A stretch of DNA of 64,000 nucleotides from the NCBI GenBank assembly GCA_010093485.1, contig MU001495.1:124001-188000 (forward strand). Direction: 5' to 3'. Position 1 is the first letter of the stretch. Each line of letters begins with the position of its first letter. Source of the DNA: Karstenula rhodostoma CBS 690.94 (taxonomy: Eukaryota; Ascomycota; Dothideomycetes; Pleosporales; Didymosphaeriaceae). The notes under the pieces are model-generated. The model did no database searches. It saw only the letters and a program-made list of their open reading frames with translations, and was not told the origin of the DNA. The position numbers and the translations under genes were made by a program. Positions 54,406 through 64,000 of this stretch are shown piece after piece.

Positions 54406-56916
54406 CTACCGCCCATCGACCAACATACCAACTCCACTATCTTCTTCATCCGAAACATCGACCAATGCCATTTTGCTCCCCTCAGCCTTCCACTCCTTCC
54501 CTGGCGGCCTCCAATCGAAAAGATCAAATGCCTCGCTACTCCAAGGCCCAACATCGGTGTCCACGGGCGGCGGACTCACCACTTCGGGAGCCTCCATACC
54601 TGCGTTCGCCAGCGGTGTATCCACGTTCAAACTCTGTGCGCGCGCGAACCTGCGCCGTGGATCCGTCCGTTTGACCAGCGCGGCGAGCCCGCCTGTTTTC
54701 GGCTTTGCATTTTCGTTACCAGAAGCGGAAGCGGGCTGGACCGTGTCGGAGGGTTTGGGCAGGTTTCGTCGCTCCCACTCGTCGCTGGTAGACGGTATTG
54801 GCGCATCATTCTCACTGCGCGAGCGTTTAAATCCCGAAGAGCGTTTTGAAGGCGATGTGCCACCGTCTTCTTGAGTGCTATCGTCAATAGGGTCGTCTTC
54901 AAGGCGCATCGACTTTGGGCCGCTTTGGAGGAGCGCGGAAAGCTCAGTTGTGCTCATTAGAGGGCCGTTTTTGCTAGAGCGGAGGGGATGTGGTGGGAGG
55001 GCTACGGTTATGGGTCGCGGGGCTGGGTCAGGGTTGTTGGAGGTTGTCGAGTGTGCTTTGGCTCGTTTGGGCTTTTTCTTGAAGCCGCCTGTTGATAATG
55101 CTGCTAGCTTGCTGGGAGATAATGGAATGGAAGTGGGTCGTACTCGTTCGTCTGGTTCAGGTGGCGCGGCGGGTACGTTTGACAAGGCTGTTTCCTCTGG
55201 AATACACACTGCTACGGGAGAAGGTAAGTGTGAAGTGACAGGCGGCTCTGGATTGTCGTCTTTCTTCTTTCTTGCAGTCTTGGCCACTGGGCCTTTGGGT
55301 TGCGCGGCTTTGGCTCTCTTCGGTTTGGGCACAGGAGCTTCAGTAGACACTTCGCTTGCTCTTTTCGTGCTCTTAGAGAGCGTTGTTGATGCGCGTTTGG
55401 CTATGTTAGGTTTCGGTATTGTAGGAGATTTCGAAGTAGTCGGTTTGTGGCGAAGATGGGGTGGCGACGGCGTCACCAGCAGTTGTTGGTCCATGAACCC
55501 ATGCGCCAACTCCAGGTCATCCAGAATCTCCAAAGGTGCTTGTTTAGTCCCTTCGACAGACTTCGTAGCGTCTATGGATGGCCCTACAGTAGTCCCAACA
55601 TCCACTCTACTGCGACCGGCCGCTCCGGTTGCACCTTGCCTGACAATATTTGCTCTGCGAGGATCTCCAAGAAAGTGATATTCTTGCGGAGGCATGATTT
55701 CACCGTTTCGCACGGCATTAGATGTTCGCGGATCCAGCTCGTCCGAACCCACCCGCCTCCTAATCGGCGCAGACTGACACATCAGCATCCCTCGCTTGGC
55801 TCCTGTTGAGAGCTTGAGGGTTTTAGTCTTCCTATTTTCCATAGGCCGCGGTTTAGGTGATGGCACAGCAGACGGTTCATTCGGGGGGTCAGATGGAAGC
55901 CGAATGGCGAAGTCAACGTTCGCGACGCGATTCGACGTGCTGACGGGTGGCGAGGAAGGCGGTGGACGCGGCCGGGGCGTCTGCTGTGCCTTGATGCTGG
56001 GCACTGGAACCTTTCCCCGTGGTAGCTTTGGCGTCACCTGAGGAATTTGCTGCGGTGATGATTCTCTTCGAGCTGGCGCAAAGGAATTAACTGGCGGATG
56101 GGCCACTAGATCTGGTCTAGAAGGCGTGTGGGGAAGAGTAACATCGGACGGAATGTTGTCTGCCTCTGATTGAGAGCTCGAGTTGATGACGGTCGCGGCG
56201 CGTGGAACTGCGTGAACTGCCTGCGACCGTGGAATCGTACCGTTATGCATTGGCCCAGCAGACAGAGAAGAAGCCGTCTTTGACGACGTCTCCCGTATTA
56301 GTGTAGGCCGGTTGGGTGCCTGCTGAGCTTGCTTTTCATGTGCCGTCTTCTGTCTCTTGGCCGCTCTTTCCTCAACAGGCTGGTTCTCCTTCTCCCTCCG
56401 TTCCTCGAACGGAGATCTTATTGGCGCTGCCTTGCCAATGGGACCTCTTGGTGTTCCCAACAATGCATTGAGCGACTTGTGTCGTGGTTGCGACGCTGCT
56501 CGTAGAGGGTTGCTTGCGGGAATGGTTGGTCTGGGCAGCGGCCTCGGCGGAAATGCAGCATTGTTGCGTTGCGGCGAGTCCTTCGTCTTCCGCTCGAAAA
56601 GAGGGGTGAGGTCGGTCTGGGTGACTCCAACGGGCTCTGCTACCTCGACCATGACGCCCTTGTCCAGCACAAGCTCGTCGCCTTCGTGCAGCTCATTGCT
56701 GTCTTTGTAGTATGTGTCTCCGACAGTGAAGCGCGACGCGTCGTACACGATAACGCGGCTGTTGAAGGAGTGAAACTTGAGGTAGCCATCCTGCCACTTC
56801 TTCTGCTTTTTGCGCGCGTCGTGAGTGAAGAGGCACCGGAATTCAGCCACGGGCGCGGTGTTCTGGGATGCGGGGATGCCAGACAATCGGGGTGTGCCTC
56901 GCAATGGGGCTGTCAT
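54406..56916 (-). CDS. DUF2439 (Mte1/Dbl2/ZGRF1-type) genome-maintenance protein (836 aa)
   Basis: The N-terminal domain (about residues 20-105) reads EFRCLFTHDARKKQKKWQDG, YLKFHSFNSRVIVYD, then GDTYYKD and ELVLDKGVMVEV. This is the DUF2439 domain shared by yeast Mte1, fission yeast Dbl2 and the N-terminus of ZGRF1, which bind branched DNA and recruit helicases (Mph1/Fml1) at recombination and telomere sites. The rest is disordered, Pro/Ser/Lys-rich, with several basic nuclear-signal candidates, as is usual. No helicase domain follows, as in other fungi. The start is the ATG at 56916; the frame is open to 57033 but without an ATG. Single exon. It lies head-to-head with the BAR-SH3 gene. Function in this organism is inferred from the family. 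Confidence 0.85.
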   Translation of the reverse strand: MTAPLRGTPRLSGIPASQNTAPVAEFRCLFTHDARKKQKKWQDGYLKFHSFNSRVIVYDASRFTVGDTYYKDSNELHEGDELVLDKGVMVEVAEPVGVTQTDLTPLFERKTKDSPQRNNAAFPPRPLPRPTIPASNPLRAASQPRHKSLNALLGTPRGPIGKAAPIRSPFEERREKENQPVEERAAKRQKTAHEKQAQQAPNRPTLIRETSSKTASSLSAGPMHNGTIPRSQAVHAVPRAATVINSSSQSEADNIPSDVTLPHTPSRPDLVAHPPVNSFAPARRESSPQQIPQVTPKLPRGKVPVPSIKAQQTPRPRPPPSSPPVSTSNRVANVDFAIRLPSDPPNEPSAVPSPKPRPMENRKTKTLKLSTGAKRGMLMCQSAPIRRRVGSDELDPRTSNAVRNGEIMPPQEYHFLGDPRRANIVRQGATGAAGRSRVDVGTTVGPSIDATKSVEGTKQAPLEILDDLELAHGFMDQQLLVTPSPPHLRHKPTTSKSPTIPKPNIAKRASTTLSKSTKRASEVSTEAPVPKPKRAKAAQPKGPVAKTARKKKDDNPEPPVTSHLPSPVAVCIPEETALSNVPAAPPEPDERVRPTSIPLSPSKLAALSTGGFKKKPKRAKAHSTTSNNPDPAPRPITVALPPHPLRSSKNGPLMSTTELSALLQSGPKSMRLEDDPIDDSTQEDGGTSPSKRSSGFKRSRSENDAPIPSTSDEWERRNLPKPSDTVQPASASGNENAKPKTGGLAALVKRTDPRRRFARAQSLNVDTPLANAGMEAPEVVSPPPVDTDVGPWSSEAFDLFDWRPPGKEWKAEGSKMALVDVSDEEDSGVGMLVDGR

Positions 56917-57495
56917 GGCGTCGTGGGCGCTGCGGTGTGCATGGAGTGGGGCGGGTGTGCGATGGCGGGCGGCGTGGAGGTGAGAGACGCGAGGCGTCGG
57001 GATGGTGGCGGCGGGCAGGCAGCGCGAAAGCACATGACCTGGACCATCGGGACTACAAGCGGGCCTAAAAGAAAGCGCAGCGCTGGCCCTGCGTTACGGC
57101 GGACACGCAAATGCACCGGCGAAACGCTCAACAAGGCCCCACGGGACCATCTGTGCAAGTGGACTCATCCCCCATACGCCGGGCTGCAGGACTGGGTGGG
57201 ATACCCGCCCCCGTTTCTCCTTCACGTTGCTTAGAACGAGCCCGGAAGGAGGGGCTCTGCGTCTGCCTGCCGTCCTGCCCACTCCGCCCCCAGTTTGCTA
57301 GCCCATCCATGTCCGCACCCTCGCCCATGACATGACATGACCCTCTATTAACGACCAGCCTCCGTGCACTCTGTCAACTTCGTCAGCAGCTGCACCGCCT
57401 CCTCTCTCATACACGTCCACCGCTCTCCTTCACCTTCCGTCGCTCGCCCCTCACGCTACATTGCATCCGCGTGCAGCCCGCCGCCCGCCGCCGCC
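56917..57495. promoter_or_regulatory. Divergent promoter region
   Basis: About 580 bp between the divergently transcribed DUF2439 and BAR-SH3 genes. It becomes C/T-rich towards the BAR-SH3 start. No specific site is assigned. Confidence 0.5.
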
Positions 57496-59269
57496 ATGCA
57501 AAGAATGCAGAGGAAGTTTGGGCGTCTGCCCTTCATGGCGCGGACGCCCAACGAGGCCGACATCGAGGCCATGCTGCGGGACTTCAATGACAGCGACCAG
57601 ATGCTGAAAAATGTAAGTGCACCCGCACTGCTGCTGACAGGTCGCCGATGCCGCTCGAGGGGACAAGCTATCTATCGTAGCGGGGTCGTGACTTCCTCCA
57701 CCCGCAGCCCAGCTCACACTCACTGCACCGCGTCGCAGCAATGTCGGCTCCTGTTTGCCAATTGCCCCGCTAACATGGACAGATCGAGGAGGCTTCTGCA
57801 CAATGGCGCGATGCGTGGACCAACATCCTCAACCACCAGCTCGCGTGCGCCGAGGGCTTGCACAGCATCTACAAACCCGTCGCCGGCGAATTCACACGGC
57901 ACGAACATGCCGACACCCCAGCCGAAACCATGGAGCGCGCCGTCAAGCTTGAGGAGGCGTTTGCGGAGCTCAAGACGGACATGATGGAAGAAATCAAGGA
58001 CATCGACAAAAAGCTCATATTGCCAGCCAAGATTGCCAGAGACGGGCTGAAGCCAATGAAAAAGGCCATCGCCAAGCGCGAGGATAGAAAGGTACGGCTG
58101 GTGCTCTCTGTCCTTTCGGTTGCTCATTACGACATGACTAGGTCGACTTCGAACGTTACAAAGGACGCGCCGAAGCCCTCCAGAAGAAGAAGACGCGCTC
58201 CGACCGAGAGAACACGGCGCTGGCAAAGCACGAAGCCGATCTGGAACGCGCCGTTCACGAATACAACTACGCCGATGAAGGCCTTCGCACTCAACTGCCC
58301 AAACTCAACGCCGCAACATTCTCCCTCCTCCCACATCTGCTCGCCAACCAGATCATTCTTCAGAACAACCTGATCGGCAACCTCTACACTGTGCTGCATC
58401 AGTACTCGCATGAGCAGGGATATCCTGACCCGCCGCCAGAGCCTGAGGAGGTCGTTCCAGAATGGGATGCGAGCTTCACTCCGATGCGCAAAGAGATGGA
58501 AGAGAACTTTGAGCTCCTGCGGACTGGAAAAGCCAGGACACAGCCGATGCGACTCCCGGACAAAGGCGACACGATTACTGGTGTGTACCAACCCACAATC
58601 CTGCGCGTTTGGAAATCGCCGTACATCAACTAATGCGCGACAACAGGCATAGGAATCAGAAACAGAGTAATGCCTGGAAGGAGGACAAGCAGCAACGATA
58701 CGATACCGATTCGTGACAAGTCACCGAGGCCCCAGCGGCACAACCTGCCTTCTACAAGTGAGGACGACGGACCACCTCCGCCGAAGCTGAACCTCGCCAG
58801 CAAGCCTTCGATGAACCAACTCAACACGAGCAAACCTAGAATTGGTGGAGCATCGCCTGGTCTGATGCCGACTCCGACTTTCGATCAATTCGGCAGACGT
58901 ACCTCTTCATACTCGGATGCGTCGTCAACCCACACGAACGGTCACGATGATTACTTCGGCAGCAGCAATGGTAACGGCAGACCGCGCATACCTTCGGCAG
59001 GTTCATCCTATACTGCAGGATACCCATCCCCGCAAGTAATAGCAGCGAAGAAAAAGCCACCGCCACCTCCGCCGCCGAAGAAGGTCGGATCCTTCCACGG
59101 AGAGTACGTCACGGCCATGTACGACTTCGAGGGGCAAAACGCGGGTGATTTGTCTTTCCGAGAAGGAGATAAGATACGTGTGATCAAAAAGACGAACAGT
59201 TCGCAGGACTGGTGGGAGGGTGAGCTGCGGGGCTCCAAGGGAAGCTTCCCCGCCAACTATGTGAAGTGA
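57496..59269 (+). CDS. rvs167: BAR-SH3 protein, Rvs167/Hob1-type amphiphysin (four exons, 495 aa)
   Basis: Exons 57496-57612, 57783-58091, 58142-58580 and 58647-59269 join across introns 57613-57782 (170 nt), 58092-58141 (50 nt) and 58581-58646 (66 nt). Total is exactly 496 codons. The N-BAR domain runs from about residue 1 to 250, with MQRMQRKFGRLPFM at its amphipathic start, then DQMLKNIEEASAQWRDAW, HQLACAEGLHSIYKPV and, further on, FERYKGRAEALQKKK. A disordered Ser/Pro/Asn linker carries a KKKPPPPPPPKKVG proline run. The SH3 domain is C-terminal (ALYDF-like TAMYDFEGQNAGDLSF, then WWEGELRG and GSFPANYVK). It senses membrane curvature and links endocytic vesicle scission with actin. The proline tract may bind the SH3 domain itself or partners. 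It is intact. Confidence 0.95.
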
Positions 59270-59770
59270 GAAGCGCGTTGTGCGTGTCGTTTTCAGCGAG
59301 CTTCGGCATATTAAGGGAGTGAATGGGGTTGTTGCATGGAACGACACATACGGTTGCATAGGGAAGGGCACGGTATAAGGATCGCACGGTGGATACCCGC
59401 GCGGGTACAAGATGTGATGCAACCACACATCAGTCTGCTGTCGAAGGGTTGAGCTGGCATAGAAAGGCTCTGGAGTTTAATGGGCGCCAAAAGGTCTCCT
59501 CTATGCGAGGATACCACTTCTTGAACATAATGCATCGATCGCTTCATCCCACAGTCCATTGAACACAGCCATGGTGCCTCATCCAAGCTCCGGCCGCCCC
59601 CACATTACCCGATCTAGCTCCGTATCCCGCCTTCCCGTTCCATGGATAGCACATGAGAGCAGCCACGACCTGCAAGTCAGCCGCCCGCTGTGCAGCAACG
59701 AAACCAAAACCTCTCGAGCTCGTGATGATGGAATTCACACGCATATTCATACCCCGTGCGTTGAGCAGCC
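59270..59770. other. Intergenic region
   Basis: About 500 bp between two plus-strand genes (BAR-SH3 and the next membrane protein). Only 3' UTR and promoter are expected; nothing else is seen. Confidence 0.55.
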
Positions 59771-60927
59771 ATGGCGGCTGAGAACCCCGCACAGTCTGTA
59801 CGTCTGCCCGTCTGCCCGTCTTCGCGTCGCTTTACGCGTTGCCCAGGTGCTAACTCTAGTGGACGCAGATCGCTACATCCGCACTACAGCCGCCCTTCGC
59901 TCCGCGTCCCATCCCGCCCAAGCCCACCGTCACCGCATCGCACGCCTCTCTGTTCAATGGCGCGGCAGACTACGGACAGCAGCCCGTCCTTGACTCGGCG
60001 ACTAACATCCCGCTGACGGATCTCGAGTCGCTGCCCACGCTCACAGGCGACCCGTACGAGCCCTTTCTCGCCAATGAGGACATTAAGAAATTCCTCGCCA
60101 TCGATTTGGACCTCAAGCGGCTGAATCGCATACATGGCCACCTCTGGATGTGCGGGCGGCCCATGCGCGCGAGAGCGCTGCACCGCTACAAGATGCTCGG
60201 CATGGAAGCCCTGCCCACGACGCAGATGGACCTCCATCTGCTGCGCTTCTCCAACAAGCTGATGATCAAGCCTTTGGGAGAGTACATGCTGAGTCACTCC
60301 TTCTGGCTAGACTACCTTTGCGACTGCGAAGAGCTGCACAAAGCAGCGTGCGGCTTCCTGCTCAGCTACATATGGCTGCTCACCACGCCGCTGGACCTCA
60401 AGTTCGCGCACGAGTTGTTCCTCATCCCGAGCTTCGTCACGTGGCACTGGTGGAAGTCGTTCGTCGCGGACTTCACAAATATAATCGACATCAAGGCCCT
60501 CGACCAGGTGAACAAGCGCTTCCACTTCGGCGACCTGCGCCTCGGACGTATCAATTCCGTGTACAGGATTCGCTACGCGCACACGCACTTTGTCCGCGGC
60601 TATCTGTACGGGTACAATCGATACGTCGTATTCTTCCAGCGCAAGTTCGGCTGGATCCTCATCGTGTTTGTGTTCTTCAGCCTCGTGCTGGCGGCCATGC
60701 AGGTTGGCGCGAGCGTCGATCCGCTGCAGCAGAACAATGCCTTTTTGAAGAGCTGCTATGGGTTCGTGGTGTTTAGTATGGTGAGTGTGGCGGCGGTGTT
60801 GGGTGTGATAGGGGCGCTGTTCTTTTTTATATTCTTCTTCAATATGGTGACTGCGATCGGGCAGGCGAAGAGGTGGGAGATCAAGAGAGTGAAGATGGCG
60901 GAGGAGAGGAGGATCAAACAGGCCTGA
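59771..60927 (+). CDS. Conserved fungal membrane protein (two exons, 361 aa)
   Basis: A 27-nt first exon (59771-59797, MAAENPAQS) joins exon 2 (59869-60927) across a 71-nt intron with GTACGT, GTGCTAAC and GCAG, phase 0. The main part is hydrophilic to moderately hydrophobic (EPFLANEDIKKFLAIDLDLK..., RIHGHLWMCGRPMRARAL, CGFLLSYIWLLTTPLDL in short pieces). Two strong membrane segments lie near the C-terminus (GWILIVFVFFSLVLAAM and SVAAVLGVIGALFFFIFFF), and a basic tail ends it (KRWEIKRVKMAEERRIKQA). I recall similar conserved hypothetical proteins in filamentous ascomycetes but no tested function. No catalytic motif is visible. Residues 60-250 resemble a compact cytosolic domain. The frame agreement across the splice is good. 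Confidence 0.8.
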
Positions 60928-61206
60928 GTGCGCTGGACTGGAAATACTCTACTCGGGATCGTATGGGATAGTCACGCTTACAAGTAAAGCGTATTGCTTC
61001 AGATCCACATATTACCCTCGCAAAGGTTTCGCACATCATGCTGCAGCGCGACAAACAACACTCATCAACAAAAACGCTGAGTGGCCAAGTCGAGCGTCGG
61101 ATGCTTACAAAGCGATGGCCTTCATCTGCAACAGAAACGACAAGTTTATCTCGAAGATCTTGGAGGCATGGATAGGTCAGCCTAAACAGTCCTCGTGACA
61201 CCCCTT

Positions 61207-62153
61207 TCAAGCACTACTTGCTCGTCCTCCCTTCCGTCCCTGTAGCTCATGCTCTTCTAGAGCTTTCGTCTCCTTCTGATGCTTCCTCTTGATCAATGCC
61301 AACATCACACTATTATACAGCAGAAACAACGCAGACGTAACGACCGACAGCGCGGCTGTCACAATAATGGTGGCGCGCGCAGTAACGGAGTACTGGCCTT
61401 TTGTATCTCACTATCAGCATTCAAACATCCTCTCACGCCAACTACAGAAGCAAAACACTTACTGCTCTGCGCAGAATACACATTCACGAGCGTGGATATC
61501 AGCCCCGCAATGCTGTTCATCAGACTCGGCAGCAAAACCCGATTGATCACCCATACATAGTTCCCCCGGTGCTTCCACCACAGCCATACGCACCCCAACA
61601 CGCCGATCCCGCACGCAAACGCCGCGATGTACAGTAGTGGCACGTTGCGCACGGTAGCCAGCGCGTGCTCCTTCAGCGCGTTGTCGGCTTTCGCGTCGAG
61701 GTCTTTGTCGTTCAGCTTGTTGAAGGTCGCGGGGAACACGAGGTACCCCGCGAGCAGGATCCATGTAAAGAAGGAGGCGAGGACGTTGTGCAGCTTCGAG
61801 ACGTTGTCGAGCCCGAGGAGCATCTCGATGTAGCGGGTCTGCGCGGTGGTGCGGCGGCGTTGGAGGTCGGGTCGTTCGGGGGCGGGTTTCTTCGACGACG
61901 TCGACTTGGTGCGGTCTATAGCTGAGGTATTGCGTTTCATCTGCAGGTGCGTGCGGGTGGGTTCCTGGATGCGGGTGGAAGGGTTACGGGATGGTGCTGG
62001 CTTTGTGGGGGGCATGATGGTGGCGCTGTCTTTGCGCTTCTCGTCCATGCTGTGGGTGGCTGAGACTGAGGGGGGAGCGGTGGGCTCGCGGATGGTGGGG
62101 AGGATGGGCGCGGCGGTGTCGTGCTCTTTCTTTTTCTTCCTTGTGAAGGACAT
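61207..62153 (-). CDS. Four-pass membrane protein with basic N-terminus (two exons, 293 aa)
   Basis: Exons 62153-61463 and 61397-61207 flank a 65-nt intron (GTAAGT..AAAAG), phase 1. Splicing joins VNVYSAQS to SQYSVTARATII and yields exactly 294 codons; without it the frame misses the last membrane segment. The N-terminal ~105 residues are polar and basic, rich in Pro, Thr, Lys and Arg (starting MSFTRKKKKEH). Four membrane segments follow: FFTWILLAGYLVFP, LLYIAAFACGIGVLGCVWLWW (partial), LMNSIAGLISTLVNV and TIIVTAALSVVTSALFLL. The short C-terminus is charged and mainly Lys/Glu. I do not recognise the family beyond fungal hypothetical membrane proteins. The gene is convergent with the membrane protein at 59771, 279 bp apart. 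Confidence 0.8.
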
Positions 62154-63207
62154 TGTTGGTGGTGTGTATGGCCTGCTTCAACAACAAGTACTATTCCAGC
62201 AACTACAACTACAAAGGAAGTCAAAACCCTCACCTCCCCAAGACCCACTCCCAACTTATCAATCCCCAACTAGGTACCTCATCCACTACATCACCGCCTC
62301 GCCCATCTTGCTCTCACAACACATGATCCAGGGTCCAAACCTGTTCCTGAGACACAAGGCACCATTCGCCACTCGCACGGTGCGATAACGCTTGGTCTGT
62401 GTCGAGGACAACAGCGTCAAAACGGATGGTCTAACGGGTGTGTACCTTGTTTCGTGATAGATGGCAGCATGATGGACGACGGGCGGTTGGCGGAGATGTT
62501 GGTAGCGAGACAGGGGTTGGCGCTGATCACTTGTTGCGTCACCATGCAGGCCCAGCAAGGCTGTTCATGCCTTCTTGTTCGCGTAGAAGGTACAGCACCA
62601 CATCTCCCCACATACAAAAATACCTCTACCCAAAATGGAACCGTAAGCTTGACGAAGGTGGAGGCTTAGATGTCAACCAAGATTCGCACCACCTCCATTG
62701 GTGGAACTTCCCGCACGTGATTTTCTTCCCAACCATGCCCCAGCGGGTCTCACAACCACTCACTATACACGCCGACAAGTCCCCGCCCGCAGCTGCAAGA
62801 CACATGTGTCCTCCCCTCTAGTCACCCGACTGAAGTACCCTCCACCGTGTCCTGTTAATCAATCTCGAGCTACCCCCAGTGGCCGCGCACCCCGGCGGTT
62901 AATATGGAACGCGGGAAAACGGTGCGGCCGCGTCTCGAAACTACTGCTTCGGGCAAGCTTCTCGAAGCGCGCGAAGAAAAGGACAGAGATGCAGCGGCGT
63001 CAAACGCTTGGGGGTGGTGGGTAGCTCCGAGTAGAAAAGTTGGGGCGCGGCCGGTTTTTTGGGGGAGTGTTTTGCGATAGTTATCTGTCCGTACGCACTG
63101 CAATTCTGTCCCGAATTTCCGGCCTCTGAGAGAAGAAGTCGTTACCAGCATTCTCAAAGAACTTTTGAAATCTCCCTAAAGGCGAAGTCGAGACGCAAGA
63201 CCTCACC
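62154..63207. other. Divergent intergenic region
   Basis: About 1 kb between a minus-strand and a plus-strand start, so it holds two promoters. I recognise nothing coding. Confidence 0.5.
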
Positions 63208-63942
63208 ATGCGCTTCACTCCGCTCCTCCCCCTCCTCGCCGCCACCACAGCCCTCGCCTCCTCGGATTCCTCCGCACAAGCCCAAGAAGACTCCACCAAG
63301 CCCGCAGACCCCACGCCCGCAGGCGAGATCTGGGCCGCAAAATGGACAGACGCGGACCTCGCGCCGTACACTAAGCATTGCGCCAGCACCACGACGTTCA
63401 AAGCGCACATCTACACGCTCAAGGAAATGTACCCCACCCTCAAAGAATGGGCGCCGCAGCTCAAAGTCTTCTACAACAAGCAGCTCTACCCTGGGTCGTG
63501 GGGCGGTAAAGACGCCCACGGCGAGGGGAGAGAGCTGTTGAAGATGGCGTATGAGGAGTTGCCGTTTGCGGTGCGGGAATGGTATGTATATAATTCACCC
63601 CCCTCTTTCCTTCTACTTGTGGGATTATCCCAGGCTAATAGAGGATGGGGAGGTAGGTTGGCCAAGAACCCCAAACAGCGCCACTTCAGCGTGCAGGACG
63701 ATGTCGTTTTCTTCGCGCCCGGCGCTATATACCCTATCCTGCCACTCTTCGTTGACGAGCCGGAGAGCGATAAGGTTTCAGACTGTGAGGGCTTGTATGA
63801 GGATCTGGAGAATTACAGCGCTGAGCCGAAGGAGGGTGTTGTGTTGGGGAGGGTGGCGCATAAGAGTGTGGGGGCGAATGAGGTGGAGGTTACGTTGGAG
63901 GCGTTTCAGGTTAAGGGGGCGGGGGGGAAGGATGAGTTGTAG
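63208..63942 (+). CDS. Putative secreted protein (two exons, 219 aa)
   Basis: The N-terminus MRFTPLLPLLAATTALAS is a signal peptide; the mature protein starts near residue 19. The frame is open throughout, but a 75-nt segment (63582-63656) looks like an intron: GTATGT donor, GGCTAAT branch and GGTAG acceptor, phase 2. Removing it joins VREW to LAKNPKQRHFSVQDD. The segment itself encodes an atypical hydrophobic stretch (PPSFLLLVG), which supports removal. The mature protein is acidic and has one short Cys-containing region (HCAST). No known domain is recognised. It could be a conserved extracellular or ER-lumen protein. Retained, the protein would be 244 aa. The gene ends 58 bp before the window edge. 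Confidence 0.7.
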   Translation: MRFTPLLPLLAATTALASSDSSAQAQEDSTKPADPTPAGEIWAAKWTDADLAPYTKHCASTTTFKAHIYTLKEMYPTLKEWAPQLKVFYNKQLYPGSWGGKDAHGEGRELLKMAYEELPFAVREWYVYNSPPSFLLLVGLSQANRGWGGRLAKNPKQRHFSVQDDVVFFAPGAIYPILPLFVDEPESDKVSDCEGLYEDLENYSAEPKEGVVLGRVAHKSVGANEVEVTLEAFQVKGAGGKDEL

Positions 63943-64000
63943 GGGGCGGAAGTGGATTGTTTGATTGGGGGTGTAGCGGCATTTCCCCGGCAACCCAGCC

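Overview
The window is nuclear DNA of a filamentous ascomycete (Pezizomycotina). The genes are dense on both strands. They carry short introns, mostly 45-75 nt, with GTRNGT donors and RCTRAY branch points. The families are typically fungal: Clr5, NACHT-ankyrin, BBE-like oxidase, NNP nitrate transporter, BAR-SH3, Prp38, PKA. A Dothideomycete is my best guess; that is inference, not proof. I saw no rRNA, convincing tRNA, CRISPR array or complete transposon. Exon boundaries were worked out by hand from splice sites and frame continuity.

Layout. 1.6-7.5 kb: a GT8 glycosyltransferase, an MFS sugar transporter and an F-box-like protein. 8-15 kb: a minus-strand group of three C2H2 zinc-finger genes and one small fingerless gene. 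Three of these four share a three-exon, phase-1-intron design and look like a local paralogous family. 15.5-17.8 kb: an unrecognised 746-aa protein with two diverged copies of one domain. 18.9-22 kb: a convergent pair of flavoenzymes (FAD monooxygenase and secreted BBE-like oxidase). 22-30 kb: a decayed island with remnants of a patatin-type NLR, a ThDP-dependent enzyme carrying a small insertion, and an endonuclease/exonuclease/phosphatase gene, plus one apparently intact membrane protein with a beta-trefoil-like ectodomain. 30-35 kb: a Clr5-ankyrin-zinc-finger protein and a nitrate transporter with a NirA-type site upstream. 37-42 kb: housekeeping genes prp38, a GT8-like membrane protein and the PKA catalytic subunit, followed by a 2-kb G/T-skewed gene-free tract. 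44-53 kb: an HD-domain hydrolase and a 6.5-kb NACHT-ankyrin NLR gene broken by one base at an 11-C homopolymer. 53-64 kb: DUF1772 protein, DUF2439 (Mte1/Dbl2/ZGRF1-like) protein, BAR-SH3 (Rvs167) protein, two membrane proteins and a small secreted protein.

How the genes work together. Most are independent housekeeping functions. Three groups suggest something more: the local zinc-finger family; the two NLR-type loci (one in ruins, one nearly complete with a possible frame switch), which point to turnover of nonself-recognition genes; and the flavoenzyme pair, which may act on a shared aromatic substrate.
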